NCBI GenBank assembly: GCA_036405135.1
Contig: DASWYF010000016.1
Span: forward strand, 1-64,000
Direction: 5' to 3'
DNA from: Verrucomicrobiia bacterium
GTDB taxonomy: Bacteria; Verrucomicrobiota; Verrucomicrobiia; Limisphaerales; JAEYXS01
DNA: 64,000 bases
The notes beneath the pieces are model-generated. The model made no database searches. It saw nothing but the letters and a program-made list of their open reading frames with translations, and was not told the DNA's origin. Below, piece by piece: positions 33,263-41,752 of the stretch (positions within the stretch are counted from its first letter, which is position 1; each line of letters opens with the position of its first letter). Made by a program: the position numbers and the translations under genes.

Positions 33263-35812
33263 ATGCATCAAAAAGCCTCCATACCAAAACAGGTGATCGA
33301 AGGGGAGCCCGGCACCCCTCACCCCGGCCCTCTCCCCTCCGAGGAGAGAGGGAGATGGAGCATTCTCAAGCTTTCCTATGCTGCTGTCATTTTTGTAGCA
33401 GTGCTTTCGTTGCTGGGTGGCGAGGTTCAGGCGAAAGAGCTGACTTCGGCGGAGGTCGATTTCTTTGAGAAGAAGATACGGCCCATATTCATCGAACAGT
33501 GTTACAAGTGTCACAGCGCGACGGAGAAGATCAAAGGCGGGTTGAGTCTGGAATCGCGCGAGGACTGGTTGAAGGGTGGTGACACGGGAGCGGCGATCGA
33601 GCCGGGTGATCCGGAGAAGAGCCGTTTGATCGAGGCGGTGCGCTATAAGAATCGTGATCTGCAAATGCCGCCCAAGAATCCCTTGAGCGAGGCGCAGATA
33701 CGCGATCTGGAGACGTGGGTGAAGATGGGTGCGCCGGATCCACGCATCAAGACGGCGAAGGCGACGGCAGCGAAGATGGGGATGAGTCTGGAGGAAGGAC
33801 GGAAGTTTTGGTCGTTCCAGCCGATGGCGAAGCCGGAAGTGCCAGCGGTGCGCAAGAGTGCGTGGGTACAATCTCCAGTGGATGCGTTCATCCTGGCGAA
33901 ATTGGAGGAGAAGAAACTGAAACCTGCGGCTCCGGCGGATAAACGGGCGCTCATTCGGCGGGCAACTTTTGATCTCATCGGATTGCCGCCGACGCCACAG
34001 GAGATTGACGCATTCTTGGCGGACCGTTCACCGGGTGCGTTTGCGAAAGTGGTGGAGCGGTTGCTGGCCTCTCCACAATACGGGGAGCGCTGGGGGCGTC
34101 ACTGGCTGGATGTGGCGCGGTATGCGGATTCCAACGGGCTCGATGAAAATGTCGCGTTCGGCAATGCATGGCGGTATCGCGATTACGTCATCAATGCGTT
34201 CAACAAGGACAAGTCTTACGACCAGTTTTTGACGGAGCAGATCGCGGGCGATCTATTGCCACGCTCGGAAGATATCGCGGTGCGACATGAGCGGTTGACG
34301 GCGCTAGGCTTTTTGACGATGGGGCCAAAACTGCTCGCGGAGGCGGACAAGACGAAGCTGGAGATGGACATGATCGATGAGCAGATCGATACGCTGGGGC
34401 GGGCGTTTCTGGCGACGACGTTTGGATGTGCGCGGTGTCACGATCATAAGTTTGATCCGGTGACGACGGAGGATTACTACGCGCTTGCAGGTATCTTTAA
34501 GAGTACGCACACGATGGATGACTGGAAGACAATCGCGAAGTGGCATGAGCCGGTCGTGGCGTTGCCGGAGGATTATCAGACGAAGAAGGATTACGAAGCG
34601 AAGATCACGGCGCATAAGGTTTCCATCACGAATTACATCGCGGAAGCGAACAAAGTGCTGCTGGTGACACTTAAGACGAACACGTTGCCGAAGACGCCGG
34701 AGAAGATGTATCCAACGAATACTGTGGCGGAGTTGGCGAAGCTGCGGGCGGATCTAAAGAAGATGGAGGAGGACACACCGGAACTGCCGAGCACCATGGG
34801 AGTGATGGAGAGCACGAATATTTTGAAGACCTTGCCAGTGCATATCCGCGGCAGTCATCTTTCACTGGGCAAGCCGGTTGCGCGTGGTGTGCCGCTGGTG
34901 ATGACGATCTCGACGAAGCCGCAGTTTAGCGAGAAACAGAGTGGACGGATGGAATTGGCGCGTTGGCTCACGAATGAGGATCATCCGCTCACGGCACGCG
35001 TGATGGTGAATCGCATCTGGCGCTGGCATTTCGGGCAGGGCTTGGTGGCGAGCACGGATAACTTTGGCGTGCTGGGTGACAAGCCGACGCATCCGGAATT
35101 GCTCGATTGGTTGGCGCGGAAGTTCATCGCGGAAGGGTGGAGCGTGAAGGCGATGCACCGCACGATCATGCTCTCCAGCGCGTATCAGATGGAAGCGAAT
35201 GTCAGTGGGGCACCGAATCATGCGGACCCGGAGAACCGGTTGTTGGCGCATTTTCCATTGCGACGATTGGAAGCGGAGGAGATACGCGATGCGTTGCTCT
35301 CGGTGGCGGGTTCACTGGATTTGACGATGGGGGGCAAGACGTTGCCGCTGAAGAATCGCGAGTTTGTTTTCAATCACACCTCGAAGGATGCGACGACGTA
35401 TGAAAGTCCGCGTCGCGCGGTGTATATGCCGATCATTCGGAATCATCTCTACGACCTGTTCGAGCAATTTGACTATCCCGATCCGGCGGTGCCGAATGGG
35501 AATCGCAGTTCTACGGTGGTCGCTCCGCAAGCGTTGCTGATGATGAACAGCGAACTGGTGGTGAAGTCGGCGGAGAAGTTCGCGGAGCAATTGCTGGCGG
35601 ATGAGAAAATGCCGGATGCGAAACGATTGGATGCGGCGTATGTGAAAGCTTACGGACGTTTGCCAGCGGCAGCAGAACGTAAACGGGCGGAGAAGTTTTT
35701 GGCGACATTTGCCTCGGCGGCAGAGGGGGATAAGGCAGTGGCGCGCAAGGGAGCGTGGACGACGTTGTGCCAGACTTTGCTGGCGGCGAATGAATTCATC
35801 TATCTGAACTGA
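33263..35812 (+). CDS. PSCyt1-DUF1549-DUF1553 exported cytochrome-like protein
   Basis: An 849-residue exported protein of a type expanded in planctomycetes and verrucomicrobia. A cytochrome c motif CYKCH at 80-84 lies in the planctomycete-type PSCyt1 domain (FIEQCYKCHSATEKIKGG). The DUF1549 domain (PVDAFILAKLE through the CARCHDHKFDP segment, a second CxxCH) follows, then DUF1553 in the C-terminal third (MELARWLTNEDHPLTARVMVNR). The signal helix starts near residue 36 and is preceded by a translated palindromic repeat (HPGPLPSEERG, 20-30), because no start codon lies between. Paired with DUF1501; substrate unknown, often linked to polysaccharide breakdown. Confidence 0.88.
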   Translation: MHQKASIPKQVIEGEPGTPHPGPLPSEERGRWSILKLSYAAVIFVAVLSLLGGEVQAKELTSAEVDFFEKKIRPIFIEQCYKCHSATEKIKGGLSLESREDWLKGGDTGAAIEPGDPEKSRLIEAVRYKNRDLQMPPKNPLSEAQIRDLETWVKMGAPDPRIKTAKATAAKMGMSLEEGRKFWSFQPMAKPEVPAVRKSAWVQSPVDAFILAKLEEKKLKPAAPADKRALIRRATFDLIGLPPTPQEIDAFLADRSPGAFAKVVERLLASPQYGERWGRHWLDVARYADSNGLDENVAFGNAWRYRDYVINAFNKDKSYDQFLTEQIAGDLLPRSEDIAVRHERLTALGFLTMGPKLLAEADKTKLEMDMIDEQIDTLGRAFLATTFGCARCHDHKFDPVTTEDYYALAGIFKSTHTMDDWKTIAKWHEPVVALPEDYQTKKDYEAKITAHKVSITNYIAEANKVLLVTLKTNTLPKTPEKMYPTNTVAELAKLRADLKKMEEDTPELPSTMGVMESTNILKTLPVHIRGSHLSLGKPVARGVPLVMTISTKPQFSEKQSGRMELARWLTNEDHPLTARVMVNRIWRWHFGQGLVASTDNFGVLGDKPTHPELLDWLARKFIAEGWSVKAMHRTIMLSSAYQMEANVSGAPNHADPENRLLAHFPLRRLEAEEIRDALLSVAGSLDLTMGGKTLPLKNREFVFNHTSKDATTYESPRRAVYMPIIRNHLYDLFEQFDYPDPAVPNGNRSSTVVAPQALLMMNSELVVKSAEKFAEQLLADEKMPDAKRLDAAYVKAYGRLPAAAERKRAEKFLATFASAAEGDKAVARKGAWTTLCQTLLAANEFIYLN
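33313..33355. repeat. Dispersed palindromic repeat, copy 3, inside a coding sequence
   Basis: CACCCCTCACCCCGG followed by CTCTCCCCTCCGAGGAGAGAG. It lies in frame within the first 31 codons of the PSCyt1 gene and is translated as TPHPGPLPSEERG. Confidence 0.85.
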
Positions 35813-35816
35813 AGTC

Positions 35817-37241
35817 ATGAATACGCCTGAATTTTTACCGGGAAGAATGATCTCGCGGCGGAAGATGCTGCAAGGTGCGGCGGCGGGTTTTGGCTGGATG
35901 GCGGCATCGGCATTGATGACAGGTGAAGCGCGGGCAGAGGTGAGTCCATTAGCCCCGAAGCATCCGCATTTTCGGCCACGGGCGAAGCGGGTGATTTTCC
36001 TGTTCATGAAGGGCGGTCCTTCGCATGTGGATACGTTTGATCCGAAGCCGTTGCTGGATCGCGATGATGGCAAGCCGTTTCCGGGAGAGAAGCCGCGGGT
36101 GCAGTTCGCGCCGACGAGTGAATTGCTCAAGTCACCTTGGAAATTTAAGAACTACGGGAAGAGTGGTTTGCCGGTGAGCGAATTGTTTCCGCATGTGGCG
36201 CAGTGTGTGGATGACCTGTGCATCATCCGTTCGCTGCACGGGACGAATGCAGCGCATGGCGGGGCATTGCTGAAGCTGCATACGGGCAGTGATAATTTCA
36301 TCCGACCCAGCATGGGTTCATGGGTCACGTATGGATTGGGCTCGGAGAACCAGAACCTGCCGGGGTTCATCACGATCTGCCCGACGTTCGCACATGGTGG
36401 TGTGAACAACTGGGGCGCGGCGTTTCTGCCAGCGGCATATCAAGGCACGCCGCTGGGCAATGCGACAGTACCGGCGGACAAGGTGACGGTGCAGCATATC
36501 CGCAATTCGCGTCTGACTCCGGCGCAGCAGCGGGCGCAGATCGATTTGATCGGACAGATGAATCGGGATCATCTGAAGCAGACGGGGCCGAACTTGGCAC
36601 TGGAGGGGCGGCTGAATTCCTTTGAGCTCGCCTTTCGCATGCAGATGGCGATGCCGGAGGCGCAGGATATCTCCCGTGAAACGGATGCGACGCGCAAACT
36701 TTACGGATTGGATGACAAGGTGACAGAGAATTTCGGGCGGCAATGTCTGATGGCCCGGCGGTTCGCGGAGCGCGGCGTGCGGTTCATCCAGGTGACGCAT
36801 AGTGATGGCGAGGTGCAATGGGATCAGCACGGGAACTTGCGCAAGGGGCACACGAAGAATGCGCTGGAGGTGGATAAGCCGATCGCAGGATTGCTGACGG
36901 ACTTGAAAGCGCGCGGGTTGCTGGAGGATACACTGGTGGTGTGGGGCGGGGAGTTCGGTCGCACGCCGACGGCGCAGGGCGGGCCGGATGGGCGCGATCA
37001 TAATCCCGAGGGTTTCACGATGTGGCTGGCGGGTGGCGGCGTGAAAGGCGGCATCGCGTATGGCGCAACGGATGATTACGGATGGTTCGCGCAGGAGAAC
37101 AAGGTGCATCTGCATGACTTGCACGCGACGATTTTGGCATTACTTGGCTTGGACCATGAGAAGCTGACGTATCGTTATGCGGGACGGGATTTCCGGTTAA
37201 CGGATGTGAGCGGGCATGCAGTTGCGGATATTTTTGCGTGA
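35817..37241 (+). CDS. DUF1501 protein, Tat-exported
   Basis: A 474-residue protein of the DUF1501 family, related to the alkaline-phosphatase/sulfatase fold. A twin-arginine signal lies at about 9-38 (MISRRKMLQGAAAGFGWMA, ending GEARA). Family motifs are IFLFMKGGPSHVDTFDPKP, GLPVSELFPHVA, CIIRSLHGTNAAHGGA, and a C-terminal GGEFGRTPTAQGGPDGRDHNP. It starts 4 bases after the PSCyt1 gene, the usual pairing of these two families. Probably a periplasmic hydrolase or partner of the PSCyt1 protein; the reaction is not established. Confidence 0.9.
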   Translation: MNTPEFLPGRMISRRKMLQGAAAGFGWMAASALMTGEARAEVSPLAPKHPHFRPRAKRVIFLFMKGGPSHVDTFDPKPLLDRDDGKPFPGEKPRVQFAPTSELLKSPWKFKNYGKSGLPVSELFPHVAQCVDDLCIIRSLHGTNAAHGGALLKLHTGSDNFIRPSMGSWVTYGLGSENQNLPGFITICPTFAHGGVNNWGAAFLPAAYQGTPLGNATVPADKVTVQHIRNSRLTPAQQRAQIDLIGQMNRDHLKQTGPNLALEGRLNSFELAFRMQMAMPEAQDISRETDATRKLYGLDDKVTENFGRQCLMARRFAERGVRFIQVTHSDGEVQWDQHGNLRKGHTKNALEVDKPIAGLLTDLKARGLLEDTLVVWGGEFGRTPTAQGGPDGRDHNPEGFTMWLAGGGVKGGIAYGATDDYGWFAQENKVHLHDLHATILALLGLDHEKLTYRYAGRDFRLTDVSGHAVADIFA

Positions 37242-37270
37242 TGTCAGAGCGTGAGAGTTTTGAGAATTCT

Positions 37271-37315
37271 CACTCCTCACCCCGGCCCTCTCCTCATTGA
37301 GAGGAGAGGGAGAAC
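37271..37315. repeat. Dispersed palindromic repeat, copy 4
   Basis: ACTCCTCACCCCGGCC, then CTCTCCTCATTGAGAGGAGAG and GAGAACATTTGA. It is the near twin of the 20267 copy and lies between convergent genes. Confidence 0.8.
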
Positions 37316-37365
37316 ATTTGAGCACGCATCTTGTTTTTGGTTACGCTTGGCAATTGCGGAACAAC

Positions 37366-38517
37366 TTACGGAGCCTTGTAGGTGATGCGGTAGATTTTTC
37401 CGGCTTTGTCGTCGGAGACGAGGAGGGAGCCGTCGGGCATGATTTCGACATCCACGGGGCGGCCCCAGGCGAAGGAACCATCGAGCCAGCCTTCGGCGAA
37501 GACTTCGTAGGAGATGGGTTTGTCATTCTCGAACTTCACAAACATCACGCGGTAGCCGATGGGTGTTTTGCGATTCCAGGAGCCGTGTTCGGCGATGAAG
37601 ACGCCGCCGCGATATTTCTCAGGAAACATTGTGCCGGTATAGAAGCGCATGCCGAGGGCCGCAGTGTGCGGGGCGAGGAGGAGATCGGGTTCCTGGAATT
37701 TTTTATCGGTCGGGGCTTTGAATTCGGGATCGGGAATGCCTTTTGCGTGGATGTAGGGAAAACCGAAGTGGAGATCTTTTTCGGGCGCATGATTCAGTTC
37801 ATCGTGCGGGATCTCATCGCCCATTTCGTCGCGGCCGTTTTCGGTGAACCAGAGGACTTTGGTCTGCGGATGCCAGTCGAAGCCTACGGTGTTGCGGATG
37901 CCGTGCGCGAAGACTTCGTGTTCCGAACCATCGGGATTCAAGCGCGTGATGGCGGCGTGCATGGGGTTCGTGCTGAGGCAGACGTTGCAAGGTGCGCCCA
38001 CGGGGACGTAGAGTTTGCCATCGGGGCCGAAGCGAATGAATTTCCAGCCGTGATGTTCATCGCTGGGGAAGTTGGTGCTGATGATCTGGGGCGTGGGTGA
38101 TTTGTCGTAGGTCTGGTCGATGTCAGGAAATTTCAGTATGCGGTTCAGTTCGGCGACGTAGAGGGCGCCATCGCGGAGGGCCACGCCGTTGGGCATTTTC
38201 AATTTTTCAATGACGGTGAAATGTTTTTCCGCAGCGCCGTTTTTATCGGCATCGATGACGGCATAAACCTTGTCGTCCTTGCGAGTGCCGACGTAGAGGA
38301 TGCCGCCGGGGCTGAGGGCTATGGAACGGGCGTTATCGAGTTTATCGGCGTAAACAGTGAGCTGGAAGCCGGGCGGGAGTTTGATGCTATTTATCTTATC
38401 GTCGGTGGCGCGAACGGGCATTTTGCCTGCCATGCGGCCCTGCATGCCGCAAGCGCCGATGGAGAGAATGAACGTAAAGGCCAGCACCACAGCGACGAGT
38501 GAACGAAAGGTCTTCAT
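37366..38517 (-). CDS. Soluble glucose/sorbosone dehydrogenase-like lipoprotein (six-bladed propeller)
   Basis: A 383-residue exported protein with a lipoprotein signal (FTFILSIGAC, Cys about 23). The body has the PQQ-type glucose/sorbosone dehydrogenase propeller. Repeats such as ARSIALSPGGILYVGTR, PNGVALRDGALYVAELNRI and HHGWKFIRFGPDGKLYVPVG carry the histidine and Asp/Gly turns. GIRNTVGFDWHPQTKVLWFTENGRD and AEHGSWNRKTPIGYRV match the family's conserved core. It would oxidise a sugar and pass electrons onward in the periplasm if PQQ is available. Single gene. Confidence 0.85.
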   Translation of the reverse strand: MKTFRSLVAVVLAFTFILSIGACGMQGRMAGKMPVRATDDKINSIKLPPGFQLTVYADKLDNARSIALSPGGILYVGTRKDDKVYAVIDADKNGAAEKHFTVIEKLKMPNGVALRDGALYVAELNRILKFPDIDQTYDKSPTPQIISTNFPSDEHHGWKFIRFGPDGKLYVPVGAPCNVCLSTNPMHAAITRLNPDGSEHEVFAHGIRNTVGFDWHPQTKVLWFTENGRDEMGDEIPHDELNHAPEKDLHFGFPYIHAKGIPDPEFKAPTDKKFQEPDLLLAPHTAALGMRFYTGTMFPEKYRGGVFIAEHGSWNRKTPIGYRVMFVKFENDKPISYEVFAEGWLDGSFAWGRPVDVEIMPDGSLLVSDDKAGKIYRITYKAP

Positions 38518-38558
38518 AGGTCGTGAAGACGATTCAGCTAGGGGTGTGCCAAGGAGGG

Positions 38559-38582
38559 GGATTTACGATTTTGGATTTACGA
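38559..38582 (+). repeat. 24-base exact repeat (copy B)
   Basis: Exact inverted match to 22293-22316, here followed by a further GATTTACGA-like half unit. It lies upstream of the glucose-dehydrogenase-like gene. Confidence 0.75.
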
Positions 38583-38642
38583 TTTACGAGGGACAGATGC
38601 TAATGACCTATTGCGGTGATTTTCAAGCTACCGAACAGACAG

Positions 38643-39368
38643 TCACATGAACTTACGGCGTTTGAACGCCTTCACTTCGGCTGCGTTGAGTTCAAACCAT
38701 TCGCCATTCTTCCGTTTTAGCTCAAACCGTTTGTGCCAGTAGGCTTCTATGCCTATCGGGTCGTCAGTTCGGATCTCGTGTACAATTACGGCTTTTTCTG
38801 GAAGCTGGATGGCTAATTCGTATTCCCGTCTGCCGGTGGAATTACTACGACCGATTTTATGATAGCGTCCTGATTTGAGTAGGTAGACAAAACCATCCGG
38901 TGGTTCAATTCCTCGATCTGCTTTTTCCTGAGGAGACTCATTTCTCGCGGTCGTGGATTCACAGAGCAGCAAGATATCTTCGTATCCCTTTTTGTTACTG
39001 CAAAACTCCATTACTTTGGAAACCACTTGGTTTTTAGAACCAAAACGTTTTTGAAAAGCTGTGTGACCTGGAAAATCAGGGTCGTTACGAGCTTTCATTC
39101 TAAGTTCTGCGCTAAGCGGGAATCGTTTCAGCTCTCTCGTGAAGGTGATTAGTTTGCTAATGAGCCACTCATCTGCCGGGGCTTCACTCATTTGGTTAGG
39201 AGTGAAACCGGCTTCTATTAAAGCATCGCCCCATCTAATCCAGTAAACACCACTCCAATCGGATTCCTTAATTCCGGTTTCCGTGGAAAATTTACTACGC
39301 CCCAATGGTTTTCCACCATTAGTTTTGGCAGTTCGCCTGATTGCCTCCAAGATGTACTGTTTATCCAT
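38643..39368 (-). CDS. GIY-YIG (T5orf172/Mug113-type) nuclease with homing-endonuclease-associated repeats
   Basis: A 241-residue protein. The C-terminal part is a GIY-YIG fold of the T5orf172 type: GFVYLLKSGRYHKIGRSNSTGRR, then an EAYWHKRFELKRKNGEWFEL end with catalytic Glu and the WF motif. The N-terminal half has a DNA-binding repeat of the homing-endonuclease-associated kind (ILEAIRRTAKTNGG, then TETGIKESDW, then IRWGDALIEAGF) and a second, degenerate copy (WLISKLITFTRELKRFP, then FPGHTAFQKRFG). It is not in an intron and no host gene is split. Its bases are A+T-richer than the neighbours, suggesting transfer. Confidence 0.78.
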   Translation of the reverse strand: MDKQYILEAIRRTAKTNGGKPLGRSKFSTETGIKESDWSGVYWIRWGDALIEAGFTPNQMSEAPADEWLISKLITFTRELKRFPLSAELRMKARNDPDFPGHTAFQKRFGSKNQVVSKVMEFCSNKKGYEDILLLCESTTARNESPQEKADRGIEPPDGFVYLLKSGRYHKIGRSNSTGRREYELAIQLPEKAVIVHEIRTDDPIGIEAYWHKRFELKRKNGEWFELNAAEVKAFKRRKFM

Positions 39369-39483
39369 GCAGCAATTTTTGTGAACAGACGAAATAGTTT
39401 TCGCGATTGCTAAGAAATACTGCAACTGGAAAAAGATTTGTTCACGTGAGTGACTGATTTCCGAAGTAAATGGAGCGGGCTTG

Positions 39484-39623
39484 CGTCGCTACGCGACGCT
39501 GGGGCTTGGGAGGCTTACCACGGGCTGAAAGCCCGTGGCTATGAATCTTTCCTCGCTAACGCGAGGGGGAACAACGGCGGCTTGAAAGCCGCCGTTATGA
39601 ATCTTCTTTCGCTAACGTGAAAG
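39484..39623. repeat. Array of alternating hairpins with compensatory changes
   Basis: Order of elements: CGTCGCTACGCGACG (39484-39498), CCACGGGCTGAAAGCCCGTGG (39518-39538), CCTCGCTAACGCGAGG (39551-39566), a 10-bp type with TTGA loop (39573-39596), CTTTCGCTAACGTGAAAG (39606-39623). Two hairpin types alternate, joined by ATGAATCTT. Paired bases change together between copies. The array ends at the prmA stop. Confidence 0.8.
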
Positions 39624-39626
39624 GAG

Positions 39627-40550
39627 TTACTTGGCTTTAGCGCGCCTAAAGCTTCCCGAACGCCATTCTTTTTCTACTTTGCTGCTCACGAGTTTCCAAC
39701 CGTATTGGGCGAAGGTTTCTTCGACTAACGCGAATTGGGTTTCGAGGATGCCGGCGAGGACTAGGAGGCCGTCGGGTTGCACGCGGGCGCTGATCTTGGC
39801 GGACTCGGCGATGAGGAGGTCGTAGATCAGGTTCGCGCAGACGATGTCGTAGCGGTCGCGGGATTTCGCGGGGAGCTTGGTGAGGTCGGCCTGTTTGAGT
39901 TTTAGTTTATCGGCGACTTTGTTCTTTGCGGCGTTTTCTTTCGCCACGCGGACGGCTTCGGGGTCGTAATCGAAGGCATCGACGGGTTTGTAGCCGAGCT
40001 TGGCGGCGGCGATGGCGAGGATGCCGGAGCCGGTGCCCATATCGAGGAAGGATTGTTTCGTGCCTTTCTTACGAGCCTTCACAAGCTGGTGCAGGCAGAA
40101 GCTGGTGGTGGCGTGTTGGCCAGTACCGAAGCTCAGGCCGGGATCGAGGACGACGAGGGCTTGGCCCTTCTTCGCCTTGCGCTTGATCCAGCCGGGGCGG
40201 ATGAGCAGTTTGCCACCGATGCTCATGGGCTTGAAGTGACGCTTCCAAGAGTTGGCCCAGTCTTCGCGTTTGATCCACTCGATCTTGAAGATACACGGGC
40301 CGATGTTCAGACCGCATTCTTGGATGCGCTCCAATTCGGCGCGGATCTCCAGTTCCACCATTTCATCCCAGACTTCATCGGCATCGAGATAGACGATGGC
40401 GATGGTCTGGCCGGTCTCGAAATCACTGTAGATCGAGGGCGTGTTGCGGAAGCGCAGTTGCAGGAGTTCCTGCACGGCTTCTTCGGTCTCCGCATGGATC
40501 TCGATGGAGACTTTGCGGAGCTGCTTGGATTTTAACGACGGTCGCGCCAT
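39627..40550 (-). CDS. prmA: Ribosomal protein L11 methyltransferase
   Basis: A 307-residue SAM-dependent methyltransferase that trimethylates ribosomal protein L11. The substrate-recognition domain occupies about 1-110. SAM motif I is FLDMGTGSGILAIAAAKLG (about 168-186), followed by VDAFDYDPEAVRVAKENAAKN. The catalytic-region motif is DIVCANLIYDLLI, equivalent to the NxxxxxL signature of PrmA. Length is slightly above E. coli PrmA (293). The start overlaps the end of the histidine phosphatase gene by 19 bases, so the two are co-translated. Confidence 0.88.
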   Translation of the reverse strand: MARPSLKSKQLRKVSIEIHAETEEAVQELLQLRFRNTPSIYSDFETGQTIAIVYLDADEVWDEMVELEIRAELERIQECGLNIGPCIFKIEWIKREDWANSWKRHFKPMSIGGKLLIRPGWIKRKAKKGQALVVLDPGLSFGTGQHATTSFCLHQLVKARKKGTKQSFLDMGTGSGILAIAAAKLGYKPVDAFDYDPEAVRVAKENAAKNKVADKLKLKQADLTKLPAKSRDRYDIVCANLIYDLLIAESAKISARVQPDGLLVLAGILETQFALVEETFAQYGWKLVSSKVEKEWRSGSFRRAKAK

Positions 40551-41167
40551 GGGGTGAAGTTGAGGAGTTGGAGTTCGGTTTTGTGAGCGTGCAGGTTCAC
40601 GACGGAGACCCCGGCGTATTCGATCTGCACACGGCCCAGAGAGGTGAGGGGAATATCCAGCAGCACAGAGAGCAACATGCGGATGACGCCGCCGTGACAG
40701 ACGATGGCGACGTGCTGGCCTTTATGTGCCTCGATAATTTTTTGCAGACAAGGCTCGACGCGCAGGCGGAATTGCATGGCGGATTCGGCATCGGGAATGG
40801 CGGCGGCGTGGAGCTGGTCCAGCCAATCGAACGCGCTGATGCCGAACTTTTCCTGCACATCGTTCCAGGTGAGGCCGGTCCACGCGCCGAAGTCCACTTC
40901 GCGCAGGCCATCAAGGAAGCGTGGTTCGTGATGGGGAATCTTTTCCAGTAGCGGAGCGAGGGTCTGACGCGCGCGGCTCATGGGGCTGCAATAGATGGCG
41001 TCGATGCGCTCCGTGTGCAGATACTCGGCCATGGCTTTGGCCTGGAGATGGCCGTCATCCGAGAGTTTCATGTCGATGCGGCTGCCACCAAAGACTTTAT
41101 GGTATTTGGTTTCGACCTCGCCGTGACGGATGAGGTAGAGGCGGGTGGATGGGGTGGTGCTGCTCAT
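40532..41167 (-). CDS. Histidine phosphatase-family protein (phosphoglycerate mutase-like)
   Basis: A 211-residue phosphatase with the catalytic RHGE (LYLIRHGEVETKY, R14-H15) and the second histidine in VCHGGVIRMLL. The conserved acid lies in LREVDFGAWTGLTW. The sequence recalls alpha-ribazole phosphatase CobC and broad-specificity phosphatases. A role in B12 synthesis is possible but the gene is not under the cobalamin riboswitch. The ATG at 41167 was chosen; an upstream ATG at 41209 lies inside a palindromic repeat. It is upstream of and overlaps prmA. Confidence 0.83.
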   Translation of the reverse strand: MSSTTPSTRLYLIRHGEVETKYHKVFGGSRIDMKLSDDGHLQAKAMAEYLHTERIDAIYCSPMSRARQTLAPLLEKIPHHEPRFLDGLREVDFGAWTGLTWNDVQEKFGISAFDWLDQLHAAAIPDAESAMQFRLRVEPCLQKIIEAHKGQHVAIVCHGGVIRMLLSVLLDIPLTSLGRVQIEYAGVSVVNLHAHKTELQLLNFTPWRDRR

Positions 41168-41198
41168 GGAGGTGCTAAATGAAATTAGAGAAAAGGGG

Positions 41199-41246
41199 GC
41201 ACCCCTCATCCTCGGTCCTTCTCCCCTCCGAGGGGAGAAGGAGGAT
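41199..41246. repeat. Dispersed palindromic repeat, copy 5
   Basis: CACCCCTCATCCTCGG followed by CTTCTCCCCTCCGAGGGGAGAAG. It lies between the DUF559 gene stop (45 bases away) and the histidine phosphatase gene. Confidence 0.85.
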
Positions 41247-41290
41247 TGGGCGCGTTGTCGATCGAGGCCGCGTTGTGAATTTGTGCGCGC

Positions 41291-41752
41291 TCATGATTTT
41301 TTGGGGATGCGGAGGTAGTTGGTGATGTCTTTGGTGCGGCCGGTGCGTTCCATCAATTCATACCAAATGGTTGTGCGGATGGATTCCAGTTCACCACTTA
41401 ATTGATTGTTCCAGAAACGTAAGACTTTGATGCCTTCAGCGTTAAGAAGGTTATCACGTAGCGAGTCGTTGCTTTGTTGGCCGGGATAGCCATGCCCGCT
41501 ACCGTCCAGTTCAATGGCAAGATGTGCGTCGGGACAGTAGAAGTCTAAAAAGTAAGGGCCGCATTGGTATTGGCGGCGAAACTTGAACTCGTTGAAACGC
41601 CGGTCACGCAACAAACGCCAGAGACGTTTTTCTGTCTCGGTTGATTTTTTACGGAGATGGCGGGCAGTGTTTTTGGCTTTATCTGTTCGCGTGCGGTAAC
41701 TGGTTTTAACTCTGCCTTTTGTGTTCGTCTGGGAACCGGGGGCACCCCTCAT
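41291..41752 (-). CDS. DUF559 endonuclease-domain protein embedded in palindromic repeats
   Basis: The ATG at 41752 gives 153 residues; this ATG is itself supplied by a palindromic repeat copy. The DUF559 domain (Vsr/restriction-endonuclease-like fold) covers about 30-130, with ARHLRKKSTETEKRLWRLLR, KFRRQYQCGPYFLDFYCPD, LAIELDGSGHG (catalytic Asp-Glu-Asp region) and GIKVLRFWNNQL. The frame is open upstream to 42046, and there translates two more repeat copies (LTPTLSPPRGEG and FGRGEGLRMRGA), so the true start is unclear. Four of eight repeat copies of the window lie within 900 bases of it. Confidence 0.75.
   Translation of the reverse strand: MRGAPGSQTNTKGRVKTSYRTRTDKAKNTARHLRKKSTETEKRLWRLLRDRRFNEFKFRRQYQCGPYFLDFYCPDAHLAIELDGSGHGYPGQQSNDSLRDNLLNAEGIKVLRFWNNQLSGELESIRTTIWYELMERTGRTKDITNYLRIPKKS

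Noticed and set aside
39484-39623. Possible CRISPR array
   Set aside because: Repeats are palindromes of two alternating types with unequal short spacers, and no cas gene is present.
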